From assembly GCA_028386065.3 (NCBI GenBank), contig JAKUCV010006139.1, forward strand, positions 1 through 64,000: DNA of 64,000 nucleotides, written 5' to 3'. Below the pieces are notes generated by a model. It searched no databases. It worked only from the letters and a program-made list of their open reading frames with translations, and was not told the origin of the DNA. How positions within the stretch are numbered: the stretch's first letter is position 1; every line of letters begins with the position of its first letter. Source of the DNA: Turnera subulata. Its lineage: Eukaryota; Streptophyta; Magnoliopsida; Malpighiales; Passifloraceae. The position numbers were made by a program, and so were the translations under genes. Shown here in pieces: positions 1-12,289 of the stretch.

Positions 1-690
1 AGCCGGTCCTAGAAGCACCTCCGTATCTATGATTGTCCCGACCTCAAATCTCAACCAATCGTGCACTCTTTATGCACTGTCGATCTTCACCTTCCAGCAA
101 TTCGTGCTAGGCAACAGATGGACGCAGAAGCCCCTCCACCTCCTAATCTCTCGATGCTAGACAACAAAGAACTAAGCACAAAGGAATATGAACACAATAA
201 CAAATATTATTACCTGCAATTGTTAGCAAATCCCTAAAATAAAACAAGCAAGAGAATCCACTCTTGTAGTGAGAATATCAAAGTTTCTGAACTTTTATTG
301 TCTTCAATATTCTGAGTAAAACAATAACATAAGACCCCTATTTATAGAACTCCTAAGTCGGCTACAGTAAACCCTAGCTACAGTAACCGGCGTCTACAGA
401 AAACTCTAGCTACAGTAACCCCGCGTCTACGGTAAACCCTAGCTACAGTAACCCGCGTCTACAGTAAACCCTAATTGGACCAGGATTTAATTGAGCCCAC
501 ATAAATTGGACACTAATTAAAACCTTATAGTTATAAACCCAAATAACTAAATAGACTAAAGCCCACATTAATCAACTAATTAATATTGGACTTGACCCAA
601 CATAATAATAATAAAAAAAGCATGCCGATTTAATTGTTCCAATTAAATAAAATCGGCTACTAGAACATAATGAAAGTAAATGGAAAATGA
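1..690 (-). mobile_element. LTR-like 3' end of a retroelement (minus strand)
   Basis: Non-coding sequence that reads as an LTR on the minus strand. It carries a TATA-like site (complement of about 338-348, reading TATAAATAGG), an AT-rich U3-like part with tandem repeats upstream of it, and a U5-like part running off the left edge of the window. The short minus-strand coding remnant at 711-914 lies just upstream in the sense direction, the order expected of the pol end followed by a 3' LTR. The left boundary is outside the window, so no target-site duplication can be tested. Family not identified. Confidence 0.5.
361..473. repeat. Tandem repeat, about 32-bp period
   Basis: About 3.5 imperfect copies of a 32-33 bp unit built from CTACAGTAAACCCTAG followed by CTACAGTAACC and a CGCGTC-like joint. 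It lies in the presumed U3 of the minus-strand LTR, directly upstream of the TATA-like site, where retrotransposon enhancer repeats are often found. A regulatory role is inference. Confidence 0.8.
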
Positions 691-710
691 CGACATCTGA
701 TCAAGGTCGA

Positions 711-914
711 CTAAGCCCAGTTAAGTGACAGTAAGATGATGGGCTTCAACTTCAGCTCCTCTCCAAGCTTGATCACTCGATCTTCCAACAACTCAATATT
801 CAAAAGTGCTTGAACTTGTTGTTGCAGCTGATCTTTGATCGTCTTGGACCGAGCCCGTGTCATTGGACCCGTAGGAATCACCAACTCGCCAGCTCCCTGA
901 GTGCCCGCATCCAT
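711..914 (-). pseudogene. Retrotransposon polyprotein C-terminal remnant
   Basis: A 67-codon reading frame containing GPMTRARSK followed by a Gln-rich helix-like stretch (DQLQQQVQALL). The PMTRARAK-like motif is common at the end of plant Ty3/gypsy polyproteins, just before the 3' LTR. Nothing upstream of it is conserved, because a different LTR (about 925-2085) abuts it. The family assignment rests on this motif and the position only. Confidence 0.45.
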
Positions 915-924
915 GTCCGCATCA

Positions 925-2085
925 GATTATTAGGACGACTCCTGATCCCCTGAACATTATAAATAGACCCCCTATTATACACAATTGGGATACATATTAT
1001 AATTATTCTTCTACACACTACAGGTTGGAAGCTTAGGGAAAACTCTTCTTCTCTAGGGTTAGGAAACTATTAGAAGCTGTTACTCTAGAAAAATCTCATG
1101 GAGAGGAGTAGCAACAAGTTAATAGCGAGAGGAGAGCAAGAGAGGAGCAAGGAGGAGGCCAATCAAAGCAAATCGTGCGAGGTAGAGTTGCAAACCCGGG
1201 AGGAGAGTTCTCCCTGTGCAGTCTCGGTAGGATCGTAATATCTAGAGCTGTGGATCTCAGATTGCTGCATTCTTGGTGTCTGTAGAAAGCTAAGAGAAAG
1301 TTCTACAAGTTTTATATTTACACTAGACGCTAATTTGGCCTTCTTCTACGTCCAATTCCTGCTTGGAATCGGGCCAAGATTCTGTTGAGGAGTGAAAAGC
1401 GCATAGGAGCTAGACGAGGGCTTCAAGAGGTAACCCTAATCTTTTTTTTATCTCTGTTTTTTACTGTGGCGTACTGCTGTATTGTTGATATTGATGATGC
1501 TTTGATTATTGTGTGAAGCCATGTTAGAACTACGTGGCTTTGACCCCATCCACACGGGTACGTAGGTAGTCTCAAGTTGCCAATGAGATGTAAGCCAAAT
1601 TATGTGTTTTGTTTTTGTTTTGTTGTCGTAATGTTAACGTTGAGTTGCTGTATTGTACTATATTGTATTGTGTCGTGTACTGTTGTAATGCCATGTAAGA
1701 ACTACATGAGCTTTGAATCCGGTCACCGGGGTACGTAGGTGGATTCTAGTGGTGGAATCTCAAGCTCAATTATGTGTTTATTTTTCATTTTTTTTTGCTA
1801 TTGTGTTGTTTTTGCATAAGGCATACTTTAATCTTCAATTGCACATGATTTCTCCCCAACACGAATGGGTACCTAACACCTTTCCATCTATGACGAACCC
1901 CCGAATCCATCATCTCTGGCTCGCCATGACTTGTTGCCTTAAGAGGTTAATGAAAGGTTTTTTTTTTCTGAATTTTTTCCTTAATAAAAGTTAGGTGGCG
2001 ACTTCATTGATGTTGGATTGACCATAAGAAGAAAGTGTAGGAAGAGAATGAGGGGATTAAGTAACCCTTAATCCGGGTCCTCATC
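925..2085 (+). mobile_element. Tat-like LTR (plus strand), 5' truncated
   Basis: Shares an ordered set of blocks with the LTRs at 24880-25909 and 28811-29975: a TATAAATAGACCC promoter at about 957-969, the AACTACGTGGCTTTGA block near 1530, the CACGGGTACGTAGG block, the AACACGAATGGGTACCTAACACC block near 1860, and a TGGCGACTTC block near 1995. It ends about 2080 with GGTCCTCATCA. The block around GTTAGAACTACGTGGC is duplicated at about 1530 and 1695. The U3 is cut off by the unrelated element at 1-920. No coding sequence lies inside. Confidence 0.6.
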
Positions 2086-3780
2086 ATAACATAATTGATC
2101 ATCGTTGATATCAGGATGATCATGACTAGACTGATTTGAGTCAAGGTCAGATTGGCCGTCATTTGACCAATATTGGTGAAGGCCTTGCCCCCTTGGTTAG
2201 ACATTGGTCGTAGACCATGGTTGTGGTGTGCATCTCCTTGGTTTTCAATGACAAATGAGTATATTTTGTTCAATATATACTCCATCGGTCGTGCACTAAA
2301 CAACTTTTCAGGCTAAATGTCCCTTATTAGAACACCCATCCCGATTTTACCAAGCTCGTCATATAAGTCTTGCTCCTCTTTACAAACTTGGTTTTATCGA
2401 TCGGTCAAGAATTGTACATGTTGGGAATTATAGTTGATCTAAGATGCCTGGAAAGCTTTTCTTTTTCCTTCAGAAGCTGTGAAAAATGCCTATGGATGAC
2501 AACCACAAACTCTATCTGGAATTGAAATTTCAGAGAGAGCACGATGAGTCCCACCAGGTGTGCCAAAAACTGTTCGCGAATTTAGAATAGTGAGCAACCT
2601 TCTTCTATTGGATCCGACCTCTGATGAATTGAACGAATGATATTGCACGTTCTAAATTGGGTTTTGAAATTGAGTTCTACAACAAATTAGTTCTATACTA
2701 AGAAATACAATAAATAATGTAGAAAGCAGTAAAGTAAAGGCAAAGATTGCCACCTCTCAACCAAAGGCTGGTTAACAGCTAGGAGGCACACCCATAACCT
2801 CACATTCCTGCACCTCTCCAAGAACAGATTTGATGCTAGAACAAAGAGGCGATATGGACCGTAATATGAATAATTTGGTCAACCATTTCAAGAGCTTGGT
2901 TTGTCTGCGAGGAACACACCTTTACACATATATGGTAACCTTTATCCTCCTAGGATTTTGATCAAGTGCTCCATTTCCAAATAATTTCTGTAAGCTAGAA
3001 TTTAGTCAATTGGAGAAGACCGTATATCCACGGTTGAGCATATCGCTGAGTTCACAGCCCAATAAGCAGATTTGAGAAGTAGCCAGGGACACAAGCTTTG
3101 CTTGTTAGACAATTTCCTAACTAGTATGGCCTTCTATTGGTACTCAACACTCACTCCGGGATCCGTTGGATCTTAGCGGGCAATGGAGGAAGCTTTCTAT
3201 GGCCAATTCTTTAACCTGCAGAGAAAGTAACATTGATCGATCTAGTTCGTATTACTCAAGGGGTATGAGAGAATATTACAAATTACCCAGCAAGATTTTG
3301 GTCCGTGCAAAACCACAATCCCAGAATCAGGAGTGTTGCCACAACTCTACAATAAGAAAATCGGCTTAAGGTTCTGCAATGTATATCAGGACCAGTAAGA
3401 ATCCTAATCCTTGTTACAAAGAAGTTGCGACACATGATGTCACATCCCAAGTAATTGAAGGGTCCAGAATAACCTCCGAAGATGGACTGAAATCACGTGG
3501 CCCAAAAGTATAAGTTTGAGGTTATTTAGTAGCCAACTACTTGGTGCATATATGCCCAAGACCTCTCTCACTCACTTCCGATGTAGGAATTGAATCATCA
3601 CACATGATGGCATAAGCAATGACTCTAAAAATGAGGGCGACTATGAAACAGAGGTAGTTGTTGTTAAAATAAAGAAGGGGAAGCCATATGAATGTTTTCA
3701 CTCTTTTGAAAGCCAAGGTTAAAGACGTCCCACCGACAACAAAACAGAATAAGGTGGAGCCTAATGTCACGGACACTGGG
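2086..3780. other. Non-coding, probable retroelement debris
   Basis: No convincing gene on either strand; the short reading frames have no recognisable domains. Around 2545-2580 the text GTCCCACCAGGTGTGCCAAA resembles a phrase common in leader regions of plant Ty3/gypsy elements. This suggests decayed retroelement sequence, but no boundaries or coding domains were found. Confidence 0.4.
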
Positions 3781-3844
3781 TGGTGCAGCAGAAGAACACC
3801 TGATATCCATAGGGCTCTAGACTTGAAACAATACCTAGATGAGC

Positions 3845-4197
3845 GAAAAAAATAATAAAATAAGAATATAGTAATTTGGGAGAATCTCCGTAGTATTATT
3901 ACTCAAAAGAATACAATAACACATACGCCCAACCCTTCCTCTCTCATGCTATTTATAACAACACTTGAGTGCACACCAAGTAATCCTAAGAAATCCACTC
4001 ACACTAAGTTTCTTATCCCCCACTGTTATTCTTTATGGACAATAATTAGTCAAGTCCAAACCCCAAAATACACAAGCACATTACATAATTAACTGACTAA
4101 TTTAAATACATAATTCACCTTACCAACAATCCATCTTGCACACGAGTTGGCTCACACTAAGACTCCTGTGTGCCTAAAACGATCATTATGCGTGACA
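3845..4197 (-). mobile_element. Chromovirus-type LTR (minus strand)
   Basis: On the minus strand this begins TGTCACGC (complement of about 4190-4197), directly after a purine-rich stretch AGGTGGTGGAGA that looks like a polypurine tract. It has a TATA-like TTATAAATAGC (near 3950) and a U5-like tail. It immediately follows a chromodomain-like coding remnant (4209-4463), the order expected for a chromovirus 3' end. The right-hand limit near 3845 is approximate. Confidence 0.5.
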
Positions 4198-4208
4198 TTC
4201 TCCACCAC

Positions 4209-4463
4209 CTATTCAGACAATGCCCACATTGCGTGCCGTAGATAGGAAACCATGTACCATCCAAACCGATTCAGCTTGTCCTCGTGCACCCATCTTGCTT
4301 CAGGAAGATTCCTCAACTTGACTAGATACTCGAGCTCAATAGCATCCTCTGTACAACGAATAACCCGGTATATCTTTATCCACATGTGAGGTGGTTGCCT
4401 ATCCATAAGAACTTCTTCTTCCTTTGATGCCACATTTACCTCCGCTTCTTTTGGTTTTGACAC
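4209..4463 (-). pseudogene. Chromodomain-like end of a Ty3/gypsy integrase
   Basis: An 84-codon frame. The segment VIRCTEDAIELEYLVKLRNL followed by PEARWVHEDKL has the layout of a chromodomain (EYLVKW, LP, W.E). In chromoviruses this domain is fused to the integrase C-terminus and helps target insertion to heterochromatin. The stop codon is followed within a few bases by a purine-rich tract and an LTR-like start, which supports a retroelement rather than a host chromatin protein. No integrase core lies upstream, so this is a truncated remnant. The chromodomain match is by eye. Confidence 0.45.
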
Positions 4464-4469
4464 TAAGAT

Positions 4470-5516
4470 ATATTCGTTCGGTTTATTTAATATGAGCTAG
4501 TGGGTCTTGATTTTATTTATTTGGAGACTTTCAGGCTAATACTCAATTCTTAAATTGTTTAATTGTTGGGTCTCACTGAGATTGACATCGAAGTCCACCC
4601 ACTAGTCACCACCCAGGACGTATTTAGGAAACAGAACTAAATATCTAAGTCAACTCCATTCACTAGTATTCATGGCCAAAAACAGCCATTAGGGACCAAC
4701 AATGTAATACGACACCTTGCTTCACTTTGTATTTTTCCAGAGTTCACATCCTCATGCAATGGCTTGAAATTCTGCACTTCACCATCACTAATGCAATTTC
4801 CATGATCGTTAGGAATTTCCTCAGATAACATGTTCTGAGACACATCACACATTACACCAGCTGTGCTTTATACAAATTTTTGGTGGACCAATACAATAAG
4901 TAAAGGCTTCATTGGAAATTGGGGGTATTTGTTTGTTTTTCTTCTTTTGTTTTTTTTTTTCTTTTGTTTCTTGGGAAGATTCCTGGTTTGCTCTAAAGAC
5001 ATTAGTTTTCGATTGATGAACAAATGGACGAAGACAGAATGACAATATAATGACAATATATTAGTTTTCAATTTCACTTTACAAATCTAATGACAACATA
5101 TGATGAACAAATGAACGATCACAACAAAAAGGGCAACAAAGTATGTGAGCGAGTGAGAAGGAAGACATACGTTATTATGTTTTTGCTCAGTATATAAACC
5201 ATAATTTAATGCAAGCTAGCAAAGTAAAATCAAGCCCTCTATGATACGATCAAGTCATCTATCTTTTGGAGGAAAAAGAGAGAACGAGACAGAAAGTTGG
5301 CCAACTGACTAGTAATGTTGATTGTAAATTACATTATCACAGTAAGATTTGACAGTATATGGTACTCCTGCAAATAAAATGCTATGATATGAAATGCAAA
5401 AACCCAGTATTATTTTTGCATCCCATCACAAAACAAGGAACTCTAGTAAATAGAATCTGATTGTATTTCAACAATAAGAGATCTCACTGACAGTTTTACA
5501 TCAACAAAAAGCTATA
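4470..5516. other. AT-rich spacer downstream of RBR1
   Basis: No gene seen. This lies beyond the 3' end of the minus-strand RBR1 gene and contains poly-T and poly-A rich stretches. In the tandem-unit model a FAD2 copy would be expected to the left of RBR1, but none is detectable here; the chromovirus remnant occupies that side. Confidence 0.4.
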
Positions 5517-8500
5517 TTAACGCCTACATTTTGAACAATAATGCCATTGCACACTCATTGTTTTAGAATCTCCACAAGAATAGCAGAAAGAAGTTCCACA
5601 CCTGTGCAGGATACATCATTGTTATGGTGGTAATAACAGAAACCATGTACACATAAATAGGAATAACACCAATTATAAATTCAATAATATGATTATAGAT
5701 GATAAAAAGAACAACAATAGTTTGGAAATTAAGAATAATCGTATGTTAAATGACCATCTAAACAACAAACATCTGCAAATTTCCACATTATTGATATCTA
5801 AAGTTAATAACAAAACCACAATTGTGTAACCCTAGTGGAAACCAATAATTTCCTATAAGAAAATGAAACTTTATAATTGCTTTTCTTTATTTGTATGCAT
5901 AAACTTATAATTGCTAGTTCTTAAACAATTTCATTACAATTTACAGAACAGTAGCTAGAAAAAAAATTGAGAGTACTCTTATACCATAAAGTCTTTTAAT
6001 CAATCAAACTTTGATAGGTTCAAATTTTATGAGCAACATGATAGTTTAACTATACATGGTAAGAATTTCGAAAGAAAACAACTACTATACATGGAACAAA
6101 GATTCTAGCAAGATTGTGCAAACGAAAGTTTTTGTTCCACAAGAATCATACCAATATTCATAACACATTTTCAAAACAGGAAAATAATAATGAAATAGAA
6201 AATATTACATTACTGGCATCATCAAGCTCATATTAAGACTAAGTTTAACATGTCAAATGGTTGGGAATAATCCTCCTCCTCCAGATGAGTAACACCTTTT
6301 ATGAAGTTATAAGTGAGATACATAAAGCTCTCTTACCTATTACAAAGCTATCCAAAGCTAGGAACATAAAAGCATTTGTTGCTATCTAAAGCGATTTGTT
6401 GTTATATGGGCGAGTTATATACCGCGTTACCCAAAATCTTGTGGTTTTGTGGTAATGGCGTATGCTTCTCTATTGGTAAAAAAAGAAAAGCTATCTAATG
6501 CTAGGATCATAAGACACATTTCTCTATTTGTTTCGTCCTTCTCTCTTTACGACAAAGCTCATTGATTCATTACAGAATAAAAATAATGACCGTCCTCATC
6601 CGGCAGGAGTTGAAGACCACAAAACAAGATCATTACAAGGCTTGCCATATATATGTACTGGTTGATTAACAATACTGTATAACAATTTTGTTCCCATAGG
6701 TGCTGAAGAGTAATTAAAGGCTGCTGGAGTGAAAAGAGGAAAGGGGTTTAAGACCAGTGCACAAATGGACAAAACCCCGCCCTCTTGACTTTAAAACTTC
6801 TGTAACTCTTTGGATGCTAGCAATAATTTATCACTATTATTTATGCTGCTGGTCAATCTCTTGCGTCTAAGCAAAAGAACTTTCAGATTATGGCACATGC
6901 ATTATGCGGTAGAATAACTGAATTAGAAGTGAGTTTTTGGACCAAAATTCCAAATAGCTAGCATGTTCATGCTTCAGTCCTGAACATGTCTACACGAAAA
7001 TTCTATTTCCAGTTTCTGAGAAACAATGTAAGCATATTAAATGACATTAAACAATGCAGCTAGCCACTATCACTACTCTCAACAATGTTGTACAGATAGC
7101 AAATTGGGTGAATCACCCCGAATCTAGTCTAATACAAGCATTCATTGCATGCAATTGCAAAACAATTGAAAGCAAATAAGGATTGGCCATGTATTCATGT
7201 ACAAAGATTTCTAGTTAGAAGCATTGATAGCAGAAATCGACAAACCATAAAAAAACCTATCCATTTCATCACCGTTATCCATATAGTTTGCAAAACCGAG
7301 GGACGAGCAGGGAATAATATAAACTCATAGAAGACCTAGAACAAAACACAAATATAGATAGGTCAAGTGAATAATAGGCATACTTGCCCAAGTCACAATT
7401 CACAAATACTTTATCCCCATCTCTATAGGAATGATTTAGAGGGAAGCCTAGCGATGAATGTTCCTAGCTACACTCTTTTCAAGAAAAAGGTCAGCAGAAT
7501 TTTGAGTGATAAAAGAAGAAAGCATACAAAGAAACAAAAAAGTGCACCAACTCTTTAATCAAGCTGGAAACGAACAATAAAAGTAGAAAGTTACCTGCAT
7601 TTAATGAAATTGCAACCCATGGTTCTCTCAACATATGCCCTGCAATTAGGGCACCTCCTCCATTGGTGGTCACCCGCCAATTTCATCAACAGGATGTCTT
7701 CCCTCTCCCTTTCATCCTTGTGCAGCTTCTGAAACTCCTCGCACTCAATCCCCGAATGCCAAGCAACCTTGCACTGAGCACAGAACATCCTGCTGCAATT
7801 AGGACACTCAGATTCCCTTACAACCTCTCCACCATCATTAAGCAGCATCGCCGAGCAATCCTTGAATGGACAGTAAAACTTCTGAGCCTCAAGAATCACA
7901 GCCTCGCACAAGGCATTTCCCCACCTATCAAACACCTCTCGGGGCAGAACCGCACGGCAGTGTTCCGGGTCCAAGGCTCCCATGGTGCAATCGGACGCGG
8001 GACAGCGAATGTCTGTGAGGTTCTCTTCCACCTTGGAACTCACATACTGGACCACGCAGTGAGTGCAGTAAGCGTGAGGGCAGCCTTTAATGGAGAACCA
8101 CTCCGCATCATCCCTCGTTTCTGTGCAGATTTCGCATACGAAGAATTGCTCGTCCCTGCTATTTGACGGCTCCCCTTGGCCGAGAACCGGGTCGTCAATG
8201 ATCAAGATTGGTTTTTGGCTGCTGCATCGCCTCCCAAAAAGAGTGTTTTCGGGCTTGAAGGAGAACATTCTTATATCTTCATCAACAAGGGTGAAGTCTA
8301 GAGAGAGATCGATGATAAAGTTCTTTTCTTGCTTCACTGAGGCCTTGACAGTGACACGATCAAAGTCCCTTTCTTCACTGTACTGCTCAACACAAATTGC
8401 GTCCTGCTTTGTTGACCCCCTTGGCAACGTGGGTTTCTTGTAGAGAAAGCCACTATCACCTTCTCCGCCGCCGCCACCGTAGCCGCTAGAATCATCAGCT

Positions 8501-8589
8501 TCATCAAGGTTAATGATCGGGATAATTCCCGTTTTCCCCAAATTTTGCATCTTTGTGGCTGTTCTCTTGGTGGCTCGACGTCTTTTCAT
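5517..8589 (-). CDS. RBR-type E3 ubiquitin ligase, two exons (RBR1)
   Basis: Exon 1 is 8589-7595 and exon 2 is 5601-5517, with a 1,993-bp intron (donor G|GTAAC, acceptor CACAG|G). The joined product is 359 residues. It ends RCGTSFCYSCG... and finishes ...HYCSKCRR. RING1 runs from about residue 152 (C152, C155, C170, H172, C175, C178, C196, C201). IBR follows (C240, C245, C262, C265, C270, C273, H278, C283). RING2 starts CPNC (C313, C316), has the GCNF motif with C326 as the likely catalytic cysteine, then C331, C333, C338 and C341. RBR ligases take ubiquitin from an E2 onto the RING2 cysteine before passing it to a target. The N-terminus is basic, then has an IINLDEADD stretch and a Gly-rich run. 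All zinc ligands look intact. It is paralogous to the copy at 55364-57817. The RBR family is clear; the substrate is unknown. Confidence 0.87.
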
Positions 8590-8604
8590 GGTGGTGATGA
8601 TGAT

Positions 8605-8630
8605 CTATTATATATACTATATAATAAGGC
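8605..8630 (-). promoter_or_regulatory. TATA-rich sequence upstream of RBR1 start
   Basis: The complement reads as an AT-only run with TATATAGTATATATAATA, about 20-40 bp before the ATG at 8589-8587. It could serve as a TATA element, but it is very close to the start codon. The true promoter may lie further out, between 8650 and 8850. Confidence 0.3.
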
Positions 8631-8649
8631 CTCGAAAAATGTTGATGGT

Positions 8650-9403
8650 GTTAAATCTTTTGAGGCTTGTTGGATTCCGTGCAGGGTTTTGGTGGATCTG
8701 TTTTTAACTCTTGTAGAAGAAGCTACTCTGTCAATCTCTGTTGCTCTCCTCGATACTACACGTCAGACTTCCCCAATCACAGTTAGGGTACAGCAGAAGT
8801 TGTGGTCAAGCTATATATCAAACACATATTACATAATTATAAAAATTTATTATAATAGTTTTAACTCTAATTACAATACTTAAATAATAATTATAGTAAA
8901 ATTTTAAAAATATTTATTTAACATAAAAAACTTTTAATTTAATAACATAATTAAGTTTTTTAGGAATAACCAAACAACATTTAAGGAATAACTAAAAAGA
9001 CATTTTGCTCCAATGCCTTTTTCTTCAAATTTTTTAGGAATAACCAAAACAATATTTTCCTAAAAAAAATTTCTTACAATGCCTTTTTTATTTTTTTTCT
9101 GACTGATTATTATTCTTTTTTATTTTTTTGTTACACATTGTTTAAATAACCATCTTTATGTAACTCCCGATATAATCATATAATATATGTGCAACGACAG
9201 GCGAGAACTCCTACAATAGATGTAAAACGAAGCATCGGAAAAAAGTGTCTCATTAATGAAATAAATATTATATATATGAATTCAAATCAACAATTTACAT
9301 ATTGTGATAGTATTTTATATGTAATATACAAAGTTAACTAAGTCAACATTTTAAAAACCCCAAATGATTCCTATTATTTAATGTATATTGTCAATATTTA
9401 CAG
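8650..9403. other. AT-rich spacer with local duplication
   Basis: No gene seen. Short phrases such as TTTTTTAGGAATAACCAAA recur between 8950 and 9060. The segment at about 9190-9385 (GACAGGCGAGAACTCC ... CCCAAATGATTCCTATTAT) is repeated in diverged form at about 14595-14820, on the far side of the hAT/LTR nest. Confidence 0.6.
9190..9385 (+). repeat. Diverged direct repeat, copy 1 (partner 14595-14820)
   Basis: Shares an ordered series of words with 14595-14820: GACAGGCGAGAACTCC / GACAGGTGAGAACTCC, AACGAAGCATCGGAAAAAAG / AACGAAGCATTGGAAAAAAG, TTAACTAAGT, and CCCAAATGATTCC. The two copies flank the hAT element, so the duplication is older than or independent of that insertion, which has its own 8-bp target duplication. 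Confidence 0.75.
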
Positions 9404-10267
9404 TAGTCCTGGCAAAACGGGTATTGACACGACAACCTGACAGGCTGACACGAACCTGACACGAAATTAGCAGGTATAGGTCAGAGATTTTCAACTTGTT
9501 TAGTTAAATGGATCGACCCGATACGACACAAAAATTAGTAGGTCAAGTCGCAGGTTGACCAGCCAACTCGATGGATACCTGTTTAAGACCCAATTATATT
9601 TAGAGTATAGATATTTTACTGACTTAATATAAGACTTATTTAATATTTAAGGCCAAAATTACTAAAATTATCTAAAAAAATTATAAATATTTTGAAGTAT
9701 TATTACATTGTGATTCTAGAATTTATAATTGAAACACCCCGACCCAAATTTACTCATCAAACAGTAATTACCAATCAACAGTGCCGACACGTGGCACATA
9801 CAGTAAATACAACAGGAAACCGGCCCAATGGCCCAATGATAACATCAATCACCCGACCTCGGGTACAATAACAATAATAGCACAACGGAAGCAATTTTAA
9901 TAATCATAGCATAAGCATGAATCGACTCGATGCAAAACTATGGATCCAAATCCGTTGGAGGAGATGCCACAACCTGCCATGATGCATACCTGCACAAGGA
10001 ACAATGTAGCCTGCCGATGGGGCAGGTGAGGGGTGAGATTCTCCATAATCTCACCGACACATAACCCATGATGAACAACATAGCAGATATTTAATAGTCA
10101 AGAGCACATCGACGAGTCATGATCAAAACACAAAATAAATACAATCATAAAGAACAATGCAGACTATGCAAATGTCCACCTCATCGACTATGCAATGCAC
10201 TGACCATCTAATACTGACTATGCCATACACTAGTGCCCGACCAGGACACCTCAACTCAACTACGTGT

Positions 10268-10325
10268 TGGGTAACCGACCCAGTCTCAACAGACTATACA
10301 ACACATACTCTAGTCCTGACAGACT
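10268..10325. repeat. Cluster of short hairpins in the long LTR
   Basis: Three adjacent inverted repeats: TGGGT-AACCG-ACCCA (10268-10282), AGTCT-CAAC-AGACT (10282-10295) and AGTC-CTGACA-GACT (10312-10325). They occupy about the same distance from the LTR 3' end (sense) as hairpin clusters in three related LTR copies. The stems are short, so any one could be chance; the repeated placement is what makes them notable. Confidence 0.55.
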
Positions 10326-12289
10326 ATACTCAACAAAGGTTCCTCATCGTACGATAACATACCGTTACTGTGCTTGCTGATCATCTAACCCGGTACCAAA
10401 ACAATCTCAAATCACGTGAGCCTCGCTCACCGGGTAGCCGGCAACCTGCGCGGACCATACCCAATCAACATCACAAACCGGTCCCCGGGTAGAATCACAA
10501 CACAACACGGCATCAGCAGTCACCACAGCAACTCGTAACCACAACAACAATTCTCATTAAGCTCGGTCTCTAGGTATCGGCATACCCTTAGAAATAACAA
10601 TCATCCAACCGTCGACCACAACCGACAACAAACATATCTCAATTTCTGATAAAAAACGACAAGTGATACTCATCCGACAATTATCAAAAGAAACCGACAA
10701 CCAACAAAGGATAACTGGCAACCGATGCCAACAACAATGGACTACTCACGACCAACGACAACAACTAACACCCGTAAAACGGCAACCTATGCCGACCACG
10801 GTCAACCGACTATACTGAGGTCTGACAACCTCCCAGGGTATGATCATGAGACATCATGCATATGAACATATCACATCACAGCCCATCAAAGCAAAAGCAC
10901 ATCTTAATCAAGACTGAACCAGGGCTAAAAGGGCATCTTTTATTATTACCAATTTTATCTTCCGGGCCTCGTCACTGGACAAGCTAGGGTCGTACCAGGT
11001 TATCAATTAATTCCAGATGCCAGGTCAAAGAACACAACCAAACCGGGACCACGTCCCAAATATCAAACCGGGTATAACAACCCAACCAAACCGGGATAAA
11101 CATCCCCAAACCAAGTAACCGACCACGGCATCCCAAAATTAATTTTCAAACCATCGGGTCGTACCACTACTTTTCACGTGACAACTTAGATCATCATCTC
11201 AAATTTCACTTTCCAACTACCATTTCCAATATCCATTATCCTTTTCTCAATTATTCATAGTCAATAGTCCAACATCAATCTCAACACAATATCTAAGAAT
11301 CAACAACACAGTCCAACAACCACAACAACAATAACCACAGCAGTCAAATAACTAACAATGAACATCTCAGCAGTTCAATCAAACAACAAAGCACATAAAG
11401 TATTACAGGCACATATCAAGGGTTATCCATCCTCACAACAAATATCAACAAATACCACAAAGATATCAACAGTAACCGTAAGATGCAATGGAACCTATGT
11501 AGTTCCAAGACCAACCATCCTGGCTATCACGGGTGGAATGACGTATATGCAACCTCACCTTGGCCTGTTATTAACTCTGGGTTTCCACCACAAGTTCCAA
11601 AGCCGGTTCCTCGTTGAACTGCTCGGTATCAACTCCAATATAACACATAGTATGCATACATAAGATGCACGGTAAATGATATGCAAAAGTCAGCTAACGA
11701 TGTATCTGTAAAATAAAATGCTAGCCGGCTCAACTATCTTCTCGGGTTATATTCTGTTATCATTATCACTTGCCATTTAATTCCAAGTCGAAAATAATAT
11801 ATACTATCAGAGTATTATTCCAATATTATATATTGATTTTCCTTTCCAAAGTATTTTACATCAAAATAATTATTTATCATATCATATATTCTTTTCTAAA
11901 AATATTTCCATAAAATTTATATAACATATATTCTTCTTTTTTAAAAAAAAAAAATTAACTACCATAAGATAAGTTTCCAAAAATAATGATAACGTGTATA
12001 TATATACATATATATTTCCTAAAATACTCTCACAAGAATTATTTACCATAATATAATTTTTATGAAAATAATTATGCATGTACTTATCCATAGTATGTCA
12101 AAGGTATTTGCCATGTATTAATTTCAAAAGATATAATTCATATCATAATTATAATAATACGTCAAAATGATTATTTCACCATATATTTATTTTCTTTCTA
12201 GAAAATATAATCATATAATTTTATAATTATTCATCCAGAAAATATATAATTTGTAAATATATAGGTTTTTTTTTAAATCGGGTTGGGCC

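Noticed and set aside
7663..8443. Plus-strand frames opposite RBR1 exon 1
   Set aside because: Antisense shadows of a strongly conserved RBR coding sequence; no domain of their own. The same holds for 56951-57408 opposite RBR2.
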